From Yoonia sp. GPGPB17 (GTDB lineage Bacteria > Pseudomonadota > Alphaproteobacteria > Rhodobacterales > Rhodobacteraceae), in the NCBI RefSeq assembly GCF_037892195.1, contig NZ_JATACI010000002.1, forward strand, positions 3,720,001-3,784,000: a stretch of 64,000 bases of DNA, written 5' to 3'. The position numbers were made by a program, and so were the translations under genes. The notes below the pieces were generated by a model. That model was not told the origin of the DNA and searched no databases. It was given only the letters and a program-made list of their open reading frames with translations. Positions 63,569-64,000 of the stretch are shown in pieces. Position 1 is the first letter of the stretch; each line of letters begins with the position of its first letter.

Positions 63569-64000
63569 TCATTCCATCTCGGCGCTTACCCCCGGACCCC
63601 AGCGCGCGATCAACCGCTCTTTGATCTGGTCGCGTGCCTGCCGGTAAAGATCCAGTCGTGCTTCGCGGTTGTCGCCAAGGCCGGTGGGGTCAAGGATGGG
63701 CCAGTACTCGACATCCAGATGGTAAAACTGCGTCAGGTCCAGCGCGCGCCGCTGACTGGTAGGCGACAGCGCCAGCACCAGATCAAAGGATGACAGGTCA
63801 TCGCCCCAATCCTCCATCTCATCGAAGGAACGTGATCGGTGGCGCGACAGTTCCACGCCAATCTCGGCGCAGACGGCGATGGAGAAGCCATCAATCTCAA
63901 GGTCGTTTTTCACGCCGACCGACTGAATATAGCACTCGGTCCCATAGAGCTTTTTCATGATCCCTTCGGCCATCGGCGAACGGACTGAGTTGTGGTCACA
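63569..64000 (-). CDS. low-molecular-weight phosphatase family protein, 5' end beyond the window
   Basis: 144 codons of an LMW-PTP/arsenate-reductase-fold protein, open to the window edge. The P-loop begins exactly at the edge: CDHNSVRSPMAEGIMKKLYG (C-x5-R-S). Then SVGVKNDLEIDGFSIAVCAE, the acidic loop YWPILDPTGLGDNREARLD, and a C-terminal helix follow. The first strand is missing. The DPTGLG in place of the DPYY of classical LMW-PTPs separates it from 54406-54834. It may be a phosphatase or an ArsC-like reductase. Confidence 0.85.
   Translation of the reverse strand, partial: CDHNSVRSPMAEGIMKKLYGTECYIQSVGVKNDLEIDGFSIAVCAEIGVELSRHRSRSFDEMEDWGDDLSSFDLVLALSPTSQRRALDLTQFYHLDVEYWPILDPTGLGDNREARLDLYRQARDQIKERLIARWGPGVSAEME

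Noticed and set aside
1..64000. CRISPR arrays, rRNA, tRNA, prophage or intact insertion sequences
   Set aside because: I looked for regularly spaced repeats, T-loop consensus, transposase motifs and terminal inverted repeats and saw none that I could support.

Overview
The window looks like the chromosome of a Roseobacter-group alphaproteobacterium (Rhodobacteraceae) able to make bacteriochlorophyll. The evidence is the gene content: gcrA, phosphatidylcholine synthase, the DUF484/xerC/priA neighbourhood, mce followed by a DUF1467 gene, Hint-domain proteins, and above all bchE-bchJ behind a promoter carrying an FNR-type box and two TGT-N12-ACA (PpsR/CrtJ-type) sites. Core genes are GC-rich. 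Several inserts are clearly AT-richer and carry genes without a clear function.

Layout. 1-7.1 kb: pcs (cut by the window edge), xerC, DUF484 gene, an AT-rich insert with an Imm11-type immunity gene and a toxin tail, fsa, priA, tdk. 7.4-11.2 kb: HTH-like gene plus arsH, a KAS III enzyme with a tiny lipoprotein, a BrnA-like ribbon-helix-helix gene behind 11-bp-phased repeats, and an AT-rich zinc-ribbon/membrane pair. 11.2-19.7 kb: carB, bchEJ, aspS, a response regulator. 19.8-26 kb: mce, DUF1467, CysZ-like, nitroreductase, deacetylase-like, M48 lipoprotein, GFA, hemolysin III, dgkA. 26-28.7 kb: a compact adenylate ligase/GNAT/ACP operon and a divergent poly-Asp membrane protein. 29-35.5 kb: YigZ, PPK2 polyphosphate kinase, MFS, DUF6455, MBL, VOC and ettA. 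35.7-39.1 kb: rimO flanked by two candidate nuclease/defence-like proteins. 39.2-49.1 kb: gcrA, an SH3 protein, an ABC-2 permease, EamA, a Hint protein, the argD-GNAT-argF operon, an XRE regulator facing small membrane proteins, and a NUDIX gene. 49.2-58.5 kb: hrpB, rpmB, meaB, cobB, an LMW phosphatase, a second Hint protein, lepA. 58.5-64 kb: AT-rich hypotheticals, a YbfF-like hydrolase, entericidin, a small membrane protein with an FNR-type box, a Crp/Fnr regulator, and an LMW phosphatase cut by the right edge.

The most important general observation is sequence quality. About fifteen genes, including essential ones (aspS) and highly conserved ones (lepA, argF, ettA), are broken by single-base events. 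They fall into two classes. One class is a one-base loss, mostly in G or C runs. The other is a recurrent scar (GCTTAGC, GCTAAGC, GCTTAAGC or close variants) where the protein family calls for codons compatible with GCCGGC. The second class looks like a systematic consensus error at a modified motif rather than real gene decay. I therefore annotate these genes as single interrupted CDSs rather than pseudogenes.

Two regulatory themes emerge. FNR-type boxes (TTGAY-N4-RTCAA) precede bchE, ppk2 and a small membrane protein, with a weaker one before a DUF6455 gene. At bchE the FNR box overlaps the first PpsR-type palindrome, which fits oxygen control of pigment synthesis.
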